Under the pieces are notes generated by a model, which saw nothing but the letters and a program-made list of their open reading frames with translations, did no database searches and was not told where the DNA came from. The translations under genes and the position numbers were made by a program. Below are positions 41,577 through 49,250 of a stretch of 64,000 bases of DNA, piece by piece. The stretch lies in NCBI GenBank assembly GCA_016195265.1, contig JACPZW010000024.1, positions 1 to 64,000 of the forward strand, in the 5' to 3' direction. This DNA comes from Acidobacteriota bacterium. Its GTDB lineage: Bacteria > Acidobacteriota > Vicinamibacteria > Vicinamibacterales > CAVVIG01. Every line of letters starts with the position of its first letter. Positions within the stretch are counted from its first letter, which is position 1.

Positions 41577-43070
41577 GTGAATGTCCGCGGAATGTTCTTC
41601 AGCGTGGCGTTGGTGTCGGTCGCCTTCGCGCGCGTGGACCCGCCGTCAGCCGGTCCCGATTTCGAGCTCGTCCAGCCTGAACTCTTTTCCGCGCCGGGTG
41701 GCATGCCGAACGCCTGGGCCGACTTCGACAACGACGGCCAGCTCGACGAGTTCGTCGGCTTCCGCGACCGGCCCAATCGCCTCTACAAACAGAATCATGG
41801 TCGCTTCGAGGACGTGGCGGCTGCCGCCGGCGTGGCGGACAACGTCGAGACACGCACGGCCGCGTGGGGCGATTACGACGCCGACGGCAACATTGATCTA
41901 TACGTCGGCTTCGTGGGCGGGGCCCCGAACAAGCTGTACCGCAACGACGGTCACGGGCACTTCGTCGATGTCGCGCCTGCGCTCGGTCTGAATCTGGTCG
42001 GCGTCACGCGGCAAGTGTCGTGGATCGACTACGACAACGACGGCGACCTCGATCTGTTCATCGCCTTCCGCGATCAGCCCAACCGGTTGTTCCGCAACGA
42101 CGGCGGCCGCTTCACCGACGTCACCGTCGAGTCAGGCATTGGCGACACGCGCAAGACCGTCGGCGCCGTGTGGTTCGACATGGACGGCGATGGCGACTTG
42201 GATCTCTTCGTCGCGAACCAGAACGGCGATACCAACGGCCTGTTCCGCAACGACGGCGGCCATTTCGTCGACGTCGCGCGCGAGTGGGGCGTCGAGGCGC
42301 CACGCGCGTCAGAAGAATTCGGTGGCGTCGGCCCTGCCGTCGCGGATTTCGACGGCGACGGCTGGATGGATCTGTTCGTCGCCAACTACGGGCCGAGCGC
42401 GCTCTATCGCAACGACCGCGGCGCGCGGTTCGTCGACGTCACGAAGGAAGCCGGCCTCCTGTTCAATCAACACGCGACGACGCCGTCGTGGGGCGACTAC
42501 GACAACGACGGCCGTCCGGACCTGTACGTCGCCGGCTTTCTCGCGACCGAGACCCATTATCCGGATCACCTGTTTCACAACGAAAGGGGACGCATAAATA
42601 CACCCGTCCCCTTTTTCGCGGACGTGCTGCCCGCGCTCGTGAAGGAACACGATGCGAGCCACGGCGTGCAGTGGATCGACTTCGACAACGACGGCGCGCT
42701 CGATCTTGCCCTGACGAACAACGATCCGGGCGGCGGCCACTATCTCTTCAGAAACATGCTGCCTGCGTCGCGCGCGCGGCAGTCGCTGACCGTCGACGTC
42801 GTCGACGCGCGGGGCCGGCACACCAAACCGGGCGCCGAGGTCCGCGTCTACGCGGCGGGCACGCGCCGCTTGATCTCGTCAGGGCTGGTCGATACCGGCG
42901 GCGGCTACTGCTCGCAGAACGTCGCGCCGGTGCACGTCGCGACCGCCGGCGCGGCGCGCGTGGACGTCGAGGTGGCGGCGATGTCGCGGACCGGCAGGAA
43001 GGTGACGGCGCGACGCGGATTGAGGATTGCGGATCGCGGATTGCGGATTGAAGTGCGGATTCCGGATTGA
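41577..43070 (+). CDS. secreted VCBS/FG-GAP repeat protein (CRTAC1/UnbV-like)
   Basis: A 497-residue exported protein. Seven or so FG-GAP/VCBS blades with calcium-binding DFDNDGQLDEF, DYDADGNIDLYVG, DYDNDGDLDLF and DMDGDGDLDLF loops form a beta-propeller. The end resembles an ASPIC/UnbV domain (GAEVRVYAAGTRRLISSG). Such proteins bind surfaces or polymers. Two repeat-derived parts are in frame: RGRINTPVPFF (family L, 42587-42617) and the last residues RGLRIADRGLRIEVRIPD (family H), which also provide the stop. The GTG start follows TAGACT closely. Confidence 0.85.
   Translation: MNVRGMFFSVALVSVAFARVDPPSAGPDFELVQPELFSAPGGMPNAWADFDNDGQLDEFVGFRDRPNRLYKQNHGRFEDVAAAAGVADNVETRTAAWGDYDADGNIDLYVGFVGGAPNKLYRNDGHGHFVDVAPALGLNLVGVTRQVSWIDYDNDGDLDLFIAFRDQPNRLFRNDGGRFTDVTVESGIGDTRKTVGAVWFDMDGDGDLDLFVANQNGDTNGLFRNDGGHFVDVAREWGVEAPRASEEFGGVGPAVADFDGDGWMDLFVANYGPSALYRNDRGARFVDVTKEAGLLFNQHATTPSWGDYDNDGRPDLYVAGFLATETHYPDHLFHNERGRINTPVPFFADVLPALVKEHDASHGVQWIDFDNDGALDLALTNNDPGGGHYLFRNMLPASRARQSLTVDVVDARGRHTKPGAEVRVYAAGTRRLISSGLVDTGGGYCSQNVAPVHVATAGAARVDVEVAAMSRTGRKVTARRGLRIADRGLRIEVRIPD
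42587..42617. repeat. family L hairpin inside the VCBS gene
   Basis: AAGGGGACG and CGTCCCCTT arms surround CATAAATACACC. The AT-rich loop contrasts with the surrounding GC-rich coding sequence. Confidence 0.75.
43016..43068. repeat. GGATTGCGGATTG repeat (family H) at the VCBS gene end
   Basis: Direct units GGATTGAGGATTGCGGATCG and CGGATTGCGGATTGAAG supply the last 17 codons and the stop codon of the VCBS gene. Confidence 0.8.
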
Positions 43071-43120
43071 ACCCGCACCGCCGCGGCTGGCGACTGAATG
43101 TCAGAGGCTCAAGGCTTCGT

Positions 43121-43146
43121 CACCAGCCACCAGCCACCAGCCACCC
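43121..43146. repeat. CACCAGCCACCAGCCAC repeat (family D)
   Basis: Tandem CACCAGC units end 2 nt before the stop codon of the minus-strand MBL gene. Confidence 0.85.
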
Positions 43147-43148
43147 GA

Positions 43149-44042
43149 CTATTTTTTCAACTCCGCGTACAACGCGCCCACGTTCGTCTTCAGCCGCGCT
43201 TCCGCAACCGTGTAGCCCTTGTACTTATCCGCGGGCTTCCAGCTCGCTGCGACCTCGTCCGCACTCTTGCCCGCCTTCATCGCGGCCTGGACGTCGCGCA
43301 GGAAATCCGTATTGAACTGCGCGTACTCGGCGAGATCCGCCCACGTCATCACGGTGCTGTGGCCGGTGATGATCTGATCGACGTTCTTGATGCCCTTGTG
43401 CGCCTTCGCGAGCGAATTGCCGATCTCGACGCCGCTGCCGCCGTTGTTGTAGTCCAGGAGCGGCAGGTTCTTGCCGGAGAAGATGTCGCCCGCGTGCATC
43501 ACGCGCAGTCCCGGAAAGACGATGAAGGCGTCGCCGTTGGTGTGGCCGCGCCCGAAGTAGTAGAGATCGAAGCGGTCCTTGCCGCTGCCGATCGTCATCT
43601 TGTCCTTGAACGTGCGCTTCGCCATGCCGCGGCCGGCGTTGTCCTTGAAGATCTGCATCTTCTCCATGTTCGTCTTCGTGTTTTCCTGCACGACGATGTC
43701 CACCGTCGCGGGAAATTCCACGTTGCCGCTCACGTGATCGCCGTGCGTGTGCGTGTTGATCAGCAGCGTGACGGGTTTCGGCGTCAGCTCCTTGATCTTG
43801 TTGAGAATCGGCGTGCCCCAGCCTGGATTCTTCGCGTCCACGACGGTCACGCCGGTCTCGCCGATGTAGACGGCGGTGTTGCCGCCGCCGCCGTCACCGG
43901 TCAGCATGTAGAGGTTGTCCTTGATCTTCTGCGCCTGGACGATCTTCGGTCCCTGCGCTGCCGGCGGCTGCTGAAACGCGCGCACGCCCAGCGACGTGGC
44001 GCCGACCGCGATCAGTACGCCGAGCATGTGCGCGCGTTTCAT
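43149..44042 (-). CDS. exported MBL-fold metallo-hydrolase (paralogue 1)
   Basis: A 297-residue protein with signal peptide residues 1-22. Metal motif THTHGDHVSGN (HxHxDH), later H in GRGHTNGDAFIVF and the terminal ITGHSTVM. Close to the quinoprotein-relay-like/SoxH-like branch of secreted MBL hydrolases. GGAGG lies 6 nt before the ATG. It follows a paralogue with the same domain order, so the pair arose by tandem duplication. Confidence 0.9.
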   Translation of the reverse strand: MKRAHMLGVLIAVGATSLGVRAFQQPPAAQGPKIVQAQKIKDNLYMLTGDGGGGNTAVYIGETGVTVVDAKNPGWGTPILNKIKELTPKPVTLLINTHTHGDHVSGNVEFPATVDIVVQENTKTNMEKMQIFKDNAGRGMAKRTFKDKMTIGSGKDRFDLYYFGRGHTNGDAFIVFPGLRVMHAGDIFSGKNLPLLDYNNGGSGVEIGNSLAKAHKGIKNVDQIITGHSTVMTWADLAEYAQFNTDFLRDVQAAMKAGKSADEVAASWKPADKYKGYTVAEARLKTNVGALYAELKK

Positions 44043-44053
44043 TCATTCCTCCC

Positions 44054-44108
44054 GGCAGGCCTGAAGGCCTGCGCTACGGTCTTCACCAGCCACCAGCCAC
44101 CAGCCACT
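44054..44108. repeat. family C hairpin plus family D units
   Basis: GGCAGGCCT-GA-AGGCCTGC followed by GCTAC is a hairpin of family C (also 50158-50215). CACCAGCCACCAGCCACCAG of family D follows directly. Confidence 0.85.
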
Positions 44109-45006
44109 ACTTCTTCATTTCCGTCTGCAGCGTCTCGAGCATCCCCTTCACGCCGCCGAACAGCGGGTTCACGGTCGCCGAGTAGCCCGTGTACTTCTCC
44201 GGGATCTTCCATTCCGGCGCCGCGGCCTCCGGCGTCTTGCCCGCTTTCAACGCGGCCTGCGCCCATTTCAAGAAGTCCTTGTTGAAATCCGCGAACGTCT
44301 GCAGATCCGCCGGCGTCGTCGTCGTCGGATTGTGGCCGTTGATGATCTGGTCGACGTTCTTCAGGCCGTCGTGCGCCTTCTGCAGCGTCTCGGCGAAGTG
44401 CAGCACGCTGCCGCCGTTCGGTCCGTCCACGAGCGGCAGCGCGCGCTGCCAGAACATGTCGCCCGCGTGCGCGACGCGCAGCGCCGGGAACACGACCCAC
44501 GCGTCGCCGTTGGTGTGGCCGCGCCCGAAGTAGTGCAGGTCGATCCGGTCGGGGCCCTTGCCGATGGTCATCTTGTCGGTGAACGTCCGCTTCGCCATGC
44601 CGCGGTTGCCGTTCTGCTTGAAGATGTCCATCTTCTCCATGTTGGCTTTCGTGTTCGCCTGCGTGACGACGTCCACGGTGGCCGGGAACTCGACGTTGCC
44701 GCTCACGTGATCGCCGTGCGTGTGCGTGTTGATCAGCATGTAGACCGGTTTGTCGGTCAGCGTCTTGATCTTGTCGAGGATCGGCTGGCCCCAGCCCGGA
44801 TTCTTGGCGTCCACGACGACGACGCCGCGCATCGTGAGGAAGACGGCCGTGTTGCCGCCGCCGCCCTTGAGGACCCACAGCCGGTCGCCGATCTTGTCCA
44901 CGTCGATCACTTTCGGCGCGTTCTGCGCCGGCTGCTGGTACGCGCGCACGCCCACCGACGCCGCGCCGATCGCGAGTAACACTCCAAGCACGTAAAGACG
45001 TTTCAT
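44107..45006 (-). CDS. exported MBL-fold metallo-hydrolase (paralogue 2)
   Basis: A 299-residue protein with signal peptide MKRLYVLGVLLAIGAASVGV. THTHGDHVSGNVEFPATVDV is nearly identical to the downstream paralogue, and GRGHTNGDAWVVFPALRVAH and INGHNPTTTT complete the metal site. AGGAGG lies upstream of the ATG at 45006. The start of the longer reading is rejected because it lacks these signals. Both paralogues probably act in the same compartment on related substrates, which are unknown. Confidence 0.9.
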   Translation of the reverse strand: MKRLYVLGVLLAIGAASVGVRAYQQPAQNAPKVIDVDKIGDRLWVLKGGGGNTAVFLTMRGVVVVDAKNPGWGQPILDKIKTLTDKPVYMLINTHTHGDHVSGNVEFPATVDVVTQANTKANMEKMDIFKQNGNRGMAKRTFTDKMTIGKGPDRIDLHYFGRGHTNGDAWVVFPALRVAHAGDMFWQRALPLVDGPNGGSVLHFAETLQKAHDGLKNVDQIINGHNPTTTTPADLQTFADFNKDFLKWAQAALKAGKTPEAAAPEWKIPEKYTGYSATVNPLFGGVKGMLETLQTEMKK

Positions 45007-45019
45007 TCTGCCTCCTGCG

Positions 45020-45112
45020 TGGGGGCGGAGCTCGCTCCGCCCGGCGTCAGGGCCGAGCAAGCTCGGCCCCTACAACAATCTTCCAGTCACCAGCCACCAG
45101 TCACCAGCCACC
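45020..45112. repeat. family B double hairpin and family D units
   Basis: GGGCGGAGC-TC-GCTCCGCCC and GGGCCGAGC-AA-GCTCGGCCC (45020-45072) are the second copy of family B. CCAGTCACCAGCCACCAGTC units of family D occupy 45083-45112 up to the next gene's stop. Confidence 0.85.
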
Positions 45113-45118
45113 TTGCCC

Positions 45119-46264
45119 TCATGTCCCCGTCGGAAAGAAGACCCTCTGCACGAACCAGAACGTCCCCGCGACGATGACGACGACGGAACCGGCGAGCGCC
45201 ACGCGACGGCCGAGCGCCTCACTCTGCGATCGCAGACCGCCGACGATCCACGCGATGACGACGCCGCCGGCCAACTGCGCGGCCGCCGCGCCAGCCGTGA
45301 ACGAGACGAGCGACCAGCCGAGCGCGCGCACCGGCAGGTCCATCTCGCGCAGCACGCCGGCGACGCCGAAGCCGTGGATCCCGCCGAACGCGCCCGCGAT
45401 CCAGACGCGGACATCCTTCCCGGCGCGTCCGCCGCGCATCAGCAGATTATCGGCGCCCAGATAGACGATGCTCAACGCGATTGCCGGATCTGTCAACCGC
45501 GTCGCCGGGATGATGATACCGAACGACGCCAGCGTCAACGTCACCGTTTGCACGGCCGCGAATGCCGCGACCAGCGCAAGGAGCTTGCGGCCGCCAGCGC
45601 CGAGCAGGAGCAGCCCGGCCAGGAAAACCAGATGATCCGCGCCGGCCAGGATGTGCCGGACGCCGAGCGGGACGAAGCTGCGCGCGACGGCGAACGCACC
45701 CTGCCGCGTCCCCGCGTAGTACTCGAAGCGGTTGCGGCCGCTGTCGAGAATCGCCTGGGTCAGCGACGCGCCCTCGTAGAGATTGAGGAACGTCTGGTGG
45801 TACGGGTCGTACGGGAAAAGCGACGCGGTGACGCCGACGACGCCAGGCATCGAGTCGAGCGCGTAGCGCACGTGCATCCGGAGCGACTGCCGGTCGGCCA
45901 GGACTTCGAGCTGCGACCACTGCGGCACGAGCTCACGGCCGTCGGCCGACACCGTGAGCCGGCCGGCAAACAGGTTCGCGATCGCCGCCGCGTACGTCGC
46001 CGCGACCCCGGAATCGAGAAGTCGATCGGCCGGGTCCACTTTCAGGTCGTGTCCGAGATCGTACATGTGCGCGACGAGCGAGCCTTCGATCGCGCCGGTG
46101 CCCAGCCGCAGATCGAGATACGTGAACGGCACCGGATGCGCGAACGCCGGAGCCGCGACGAAGAGAAGAACGACGAGGAAACGCAGAACTTGCGGAACTC
46201 GCAGAGAAAACCGATCGCTCTGCATGTTCTGCGGTTTCCGCGTCGATCGTCGTTCGTTCCTCAC
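45119..46264 (-). CDS. HupE/UreJ-like membrane protein
   Basis: A 381-residue protein. A signal peptide precedes AHPVPFTYLDLRLG, then an extracytoplasmic domain to about residue 190 and six membrane helices with HILAGADHLVFLAGLLLL, the HupE/UreJ-like metal-handling signature. The family is linked to nickel or cobalt transport, but this extended type is uncharacterised. The GTG at 46264 lies 10 nt from a TACCAT -10, suggesting a leaderless transcript; an ATG at 46225 is an alternative. The N-terminal codons carry a family J repeat. Confidence 0.78.
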   Translation of the reverse strand: MRNERRSTRKPQNMQSDRFSLRVPQVLRFLVVLLFVAAPAFAHPVPFTYLDLRLGTGAIEGSLVAHMYDLGHDLKVDPADRLLDSGVAATYAAAIANLFAGRLTVSADGRELVPQWSQLEVLADRQSLRMHVRYALDSMPGVVGVTASLFPYDPYHQTFLNLYEGASLTQAILDSGRNRFEYYAGTRQGAFAVARSFVPLGVRHILAGADHLVFLAGLLLLGAGGRKLLALVAAFAAVQTVTLTLASFGIIIPATRLTDPAIALSIVYLGADNLLMRGGRAGKDVRVWIAGAFGGIHGFGVAGVLREMDLPVRALGWSLVSFTAGAAAAQLAGGVVIAWIVGGLRSQSEALGRRVALAGSVVVIVAGTFWFVQRVFFPTGT

Positions 46265-46274
46265 GGGGACGCCA

Positions 46275-46284
46275 ATGGTAACGT
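46275..46284. promoter_or_regulatory. overlapping divergent -10 elements
   Basis: ATGGTAACGT carries TACCAT on the minus strand (46280-46275) and TAACGT on the plus strand (46279-46284), sharing the central TA. Starts are 10 nt (HupE-like) and 6 nt (AlkB) away. The layout is the same as at 13916-13925. Confidence 0.6.
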
Positions 46285-46290
46285 ACGCGT

Positions 46291-46917
46291 GTGGAGATCG
46301 CGCCCGGCGCGTTTCACTTCAAACGCCATCTGTCGCTCGACGCGCAGCGGACGCTCCTCGCCGAATGCCGTGCGCTTGTCGAGGGTCCCGTTCCCGGGTA
46401 CGTGCCTGTCGTCCGTGGCGGCGGCCGCATGCACGTCCGCATGCTGTGTCTCGGACGGCACTGGAACGGCAAGACCTACGCGTACGAGCCGGCGCGCAGC
46501 GACTTCGACGGCCTGCCGGTGCCGCCGCTGCCGGAGCACTGGAAAGCGCTCGCGCGCGACGTGGCGCGCGCGGCGGGCATGACGGGCATTCCACTCGAGG
46601 CCGACCTCTGCATCCTCAATTACTACGGCGCGGACGGCCGGATGGGCACGCACCAGGACAAGGATGAGAGCGAGGCGTCACTCTCGGCGGGCGTACCAGT
46701 CGTCTCGATCTCGCTCGGGGACACCGCGCAGTTCCTGTTCGGCGGGCTGCGCCGCCGTGATCCGGTGGAGAAGCTGCCGCTCGAATCAGGCGACGCGTTC
46801 GTCTTCGGCGGTCCCGCCCGGCTCCGCTTTCACGGCGTGTCGCGCATCGTACCTGGCACAGCGCCGCCCGAACTCGGATTGACCGGTCGATTCAATCTGA
46901 CGTTTCGACAGTACTGA
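46291..46917 (+). CDS. alkB: AlkB-like 2-oxoglutarate/Fe(II) dioxygenase
   Basis: A 208-residue cytosolic enzyme that removes alkyl lesions from DNA or RNA bases. NYYGADGRMGTHQDKDE holds the first iron ligands (H-x-D), FHGVSRIVPGT the second histidine and GRFNLTFRQY the 2-oxoglutarate-binding arginines. Length fits the E. coli AlkB class. The GTG start is only 6 nt from a TAACGT -10-like box. Confidence 0.93.
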   Translation: MEIAPGAFHFKRHLSLDAQRTLLAECRALVEGPVPGYVPVVRGGGRMHVRMLCLGRHWNGKTYAYEPARSDFDGLPVPPLPEHWKALARDVARAAGMTGIPLEADLCILNYYGADGRMGTHQDKDESEASLSAGVPVVSISLGDTAQFLFGGLRRRDPVEKLPLESGDAFVFGGPARLRFHGVSRIVPGTAPPELGLTGRFNLTFRQY

Positions 46918-46975
46918 AATCAGCGACGGGATATCACCAAGGCGCGAAGGACACGAAGGGAAGATGGCGATGCTT

Positions 46976-47000
46976 CCGGGTCCGAAAGGACCCGGTCTAC
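46976..47000. repeat. family A palindrome
   Basis: CCGGGTCC-GAAA-GGACCCGG then TCTAC. It lies between alkB and the convergent Uma2 gene, next to an AAGGCGCGAAGGACACGAAG segment of the family J style. Confidence 0.85.
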
Positions 47001-47006
47001 AGGTCC

Positions 47007-47537
47007 CTATGACAGAAGCCGGTAGGCCGGAACGATCAGGTCGGGCAGGACCGACGTCTGCACGCACTGCGCGCCGCGAGAAATCCGCACGGCCGGCGGA
47101 TCTTTCGTCAGATCCATCACGACAACGCGCTCCTCGATCAAATCCACGAACCAGCATTCGCGAACGCCGTATCGGCGATACCATTCGAGCTTCTCGGTGC
47201 GGTCGTAGCGCTCGGTGCCCGGCGAGAGCACCTCGACGACAAGATCGGGCGCGCCCCAGACCTGGTCACGCACGATTGCCCGGCGGGCCATAGCGACGAA
47301 GAGGACGTCAGGCTGGACGATCAGGTTCTGCGTCTCGTCGAGAATGACGTCGATCGGGGCGACGTTGACCAGTCCCAAATCGTGCGCCTCGACGTGGTCG
47401 ATGAGCGTGCGCGCGATGTGCAGGACGACCAGCTGATGCGACCAGAACGGCGCGGGCGGCTCGCGCAGGACGCCGAATTGCAGCTCGCGCCGGCGCGTCG
47501 TTTCGTACGTGTCGTACAGATACTGTTTCGTGGTCAT
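47007..47537 (-). CDS. Uma2 family endonuclease-like protein (DUF820)
   Basis: A 176-residue protein with a PD-(D/E)xK-type fold. PDVLFVAMARR, GAPDLVVEVLSPGTERYDRT and EKLEWYRRYGVRECWFVD are the conserved Uma2 motifs, holding the acidic and lysine residues. The family is abundant in Cyanobacteria and Acidobacteriota; its biological role is not established. Confidence 0.92.
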   Translation of the reverse strand: MTTKQYLYDTYETTRRRELQFGVLREPPAPFWSHQLVVLHIARTLIDHVEAHDLGLVNVAPIDVILDETQNLIVQPDVLFVAMARRAIVRDQVWGAPDLVVEVLSPGTERYDRTEKLEWYRRYGVRECWFVDLIEERVVVMDLTKDPPAVRISRGAQCVQTSVLPDLIVPAYRLLS

Positions 47538-47619
47538 GGCCGTCCCGTCGACGACGATGCCATCGTCGGGACCGAAAAATCAAGATCCACGACAGGCCGA
47601 CGGGGCGAATCGAGTGCAG

Positions 47620-47817
47620 ATGCGCGTTGAACGCATTGCGGATCCGAACGATCCCCGTGTCGTAGATTGCCGTGGGCTGACGGACGCGGAATCGAGCCGG
47701 GCGCGCGGGCTCTTCGTCGCCGAAGGGCGGCTCGTCGTCCGCCGCGTGATCGAGGATGGCCGCTTCCGCGTGCGGTCGGTCCTCGTCAATGGCGCCGCCG
47801 CCCGCGTGAACATGTAA
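47620..47817 (+). pseudogene. N-terminal fragment of a TrmH-type RNA methyltransferase
   Basis: The 65-residue reading MRVERIADPNDPRVVDCRGL, LFVAEGRLVVRRVIEDGRFR and VRSVLVNGAAA matches the N-terminal substrate-binding domain of SpoU/TrmH methyltransferases (usually about 250 residues). It ends abruptly at a stop next to the GTGACAGG repeat array at 47821; the SAM-binding SPOUT domain is gone. Confidence 0.82.
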
Positions 47818-47820
47818 CGA

Positions 47821-47876
47821 GTGCCTGTCACCTGCCTGTCACCTGCCAGTCACCTACCAGTCACCTACCAGTCACC
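47821..47876. repeat. CCTGTCACCTGCCAGTCACC array (family I, inverted)
   Basis: At least five tandem ~11-nt CAGTCACCTAC / CTGTCACCTGC units. The reverse complement of 47821-47854 matches 32658-32692 with one mismatch. Confidence 0.9.
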
Positions 47877-47942
47877 GGGCGCGGACCGTCGTTTGCAGTG
47901 CGTCTGCGCGATTCCCGTAACTCGCTGAGGGAGGAGTCGCTC

Positions 47943-48542
47943 ATGCAGATTCTGATCGTGGCGGCCGCTGCGGCTGCGGCAATTACTTCCACATCGCTGT
48001 TCCCGCAGTCGCCAGCTCGTTCCGAGGCGGTGCTCGTCCAATCCGTCCTCGATGGCGACACCATCGTCGTGGCGACGTACGGCCACGTGCGGCTGCTTGG
48101 CATCGACGCGCCGGAGGTCGGGCGCGGGTTCGACTCCTCCGCGCCGTTCGCGAAGGAAGCGCGGGATCGCCTGACGTCGCTCGTGCTGCACCGCTGGGTG
48201 AGGCTCGAGACGGATGGTCCACGGCTGGACGTCTACAATCGCCACCTGGCGTACGTGATGACGGAGGACGGGCAGTGTGTCAACACGATCCTCGTGCGCG
48301 ACGGGCTCGCGCGCGTGTCGGCGCGCCTGCCGCTCGCGCGGCTGCAGGAACTGAAGCGCGCGGAGGCGGAGGCCCAGTCGGCGCGCCGCGGCATGTGGAC
48401 CACGTCGCCGCCGATTCCATCCGCGAGTTATACTCGCCCTGCCGGCGCCGGACGGTCCGGGGCGCCACGAGCCAGGGGGCCGCGCTCTTCCAAGAAGAAG
48501 CCAGCGGCGAAGAAGAAAAGCAAAAAGAAAACGCCACCGTGA
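47943..48542 (+). CDS. secreted staphylococcal-nuclease-like thermonuclease
   Basis: A 199-residue protein with a short signal peptide (MQILIVAAAAAAAITSTSLF). The SNase fold shows VLDGDTIVVATYGHVRLLGI, DAPEVGRGFDSSAPFAKEAR and YNRHLAYVMTEDGQCVNTIL, with the metal-binding aspartates and catalytic residues. It should cut DNA and RNA outside the cytoplasm. A basic tail (SSKKKPAAKKKSKKKTPP) could bind nucleic acid. GGGAGGAG lies upstream of the ATG. Its stop overlaps the next GTG. Confidence 0.9.
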   Translation: MQILIVAAAAAAAITSTSLFPQSPARSEAVLVQSVLDGDTIVVATYGHVRLLGIDAPEVGRGFDSSAPFAKEARDRLTSLVLHRWVRLETDGPRLDVYNRHLAYVMTEDGQCVNTILVRDGLARVSARLPLARLQELKRAEAEAQSARRGMWTTSPPIPSASYTRPAGAGRSGAPRARGPRSSKKKPAAKKKSKKKTPP

Positions 48543-49243
48543 TTCCAGTCGAGTACGCCGCGCATCGCACGATCCGCGAGCGCAACAAGCTGTACTACCG
48601 TTTCAACCACTGGCCGATCTGGATCTTCGTGTTCTTCATCGCGCCGGGGCCGCTGACCTTCGATCTGTTCGAGCGCGGCTTCGACGCGCGGATGGCGCTG
48701 TGGCTGGGCGCGGTCCTGCTCGGCACGGGCATCGCGGGCCTGCGCGGCCGGCTGCCCGGCGTCGAGCCGAAGCCGTACATCATCCGGTTCACCGAAGATC
48801 GGCCGAACCCGCTCTATCGCCGCGTCTGCTACACGTTCGCGTGGAGCGAGGTCGTGACGTTCGCCGTGCTGAACATCGCCGGCCTCGTCGTCGCCATCGT
48901 GACCGGGCACTGGTATCTAAAACAGATCTACCGGTACTCGTATTTTCCGATCGCGGGGACGATCTGGCTGCTGGGCGCGGCCGGACAATTGCCGCGCGTC
49001 AGAGCCTCCACCAAAGGCGAGGGCCACGAGCGGCGGTACTTCTATGGATCCGTCTGGGCCGTGTGCTGGGCGCAGCCGGCGCTCTGGCTCCTCTGGAAAG
49101 TCGTCCCGCAGACACGCGCGGGCGATTCCCTCAAGCTCGCCGTCTTCCTCGCGATTCTCGGATTCGTCGGCATTCTCGCCCGCCTCGGCCGGCTGCCTCG
49201 TACACGGCCGATTGTGCCCGGCGAGATCGCGGTCTCAGACTGA
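48539..49243 (+). CDS. polytopic membrane protein of unknown function
   Basis: A 234-residue protein with about six hydrophobic segments, for example WPIWIFVFFIAPGPLTFDLF, MALWLGAVLLGTGIAGL and LAVFLAILGFVGILARLG. I do not recognise the family. The GTG start overlaps the nuclease stop (GTGA), implying coupled expression. Confidence 0.65.
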   Translation: MIPVEYAAHRTIRERNKLYYRFNHWPIWIFVFFIAPGPLTFDLFERGFDARMALWLGAVLLGTGIAGLRGRLPGVEPKPYIIRFTEDRPNPLYRRVCYTFAWSEVVTFAVLNIAGLVVAIVTGHWYLKQIYRYSYFPIAGTIWLLGAAGQLPRVRASTKGEGHERRYFYGSVWAVCWAQPALWLLWKVVPQTRAGDSLKLAVFLAILGFVGILARLGRLPRTRPIVPGEIAVSD

Positions 49244-49250
49244 GCGGATC

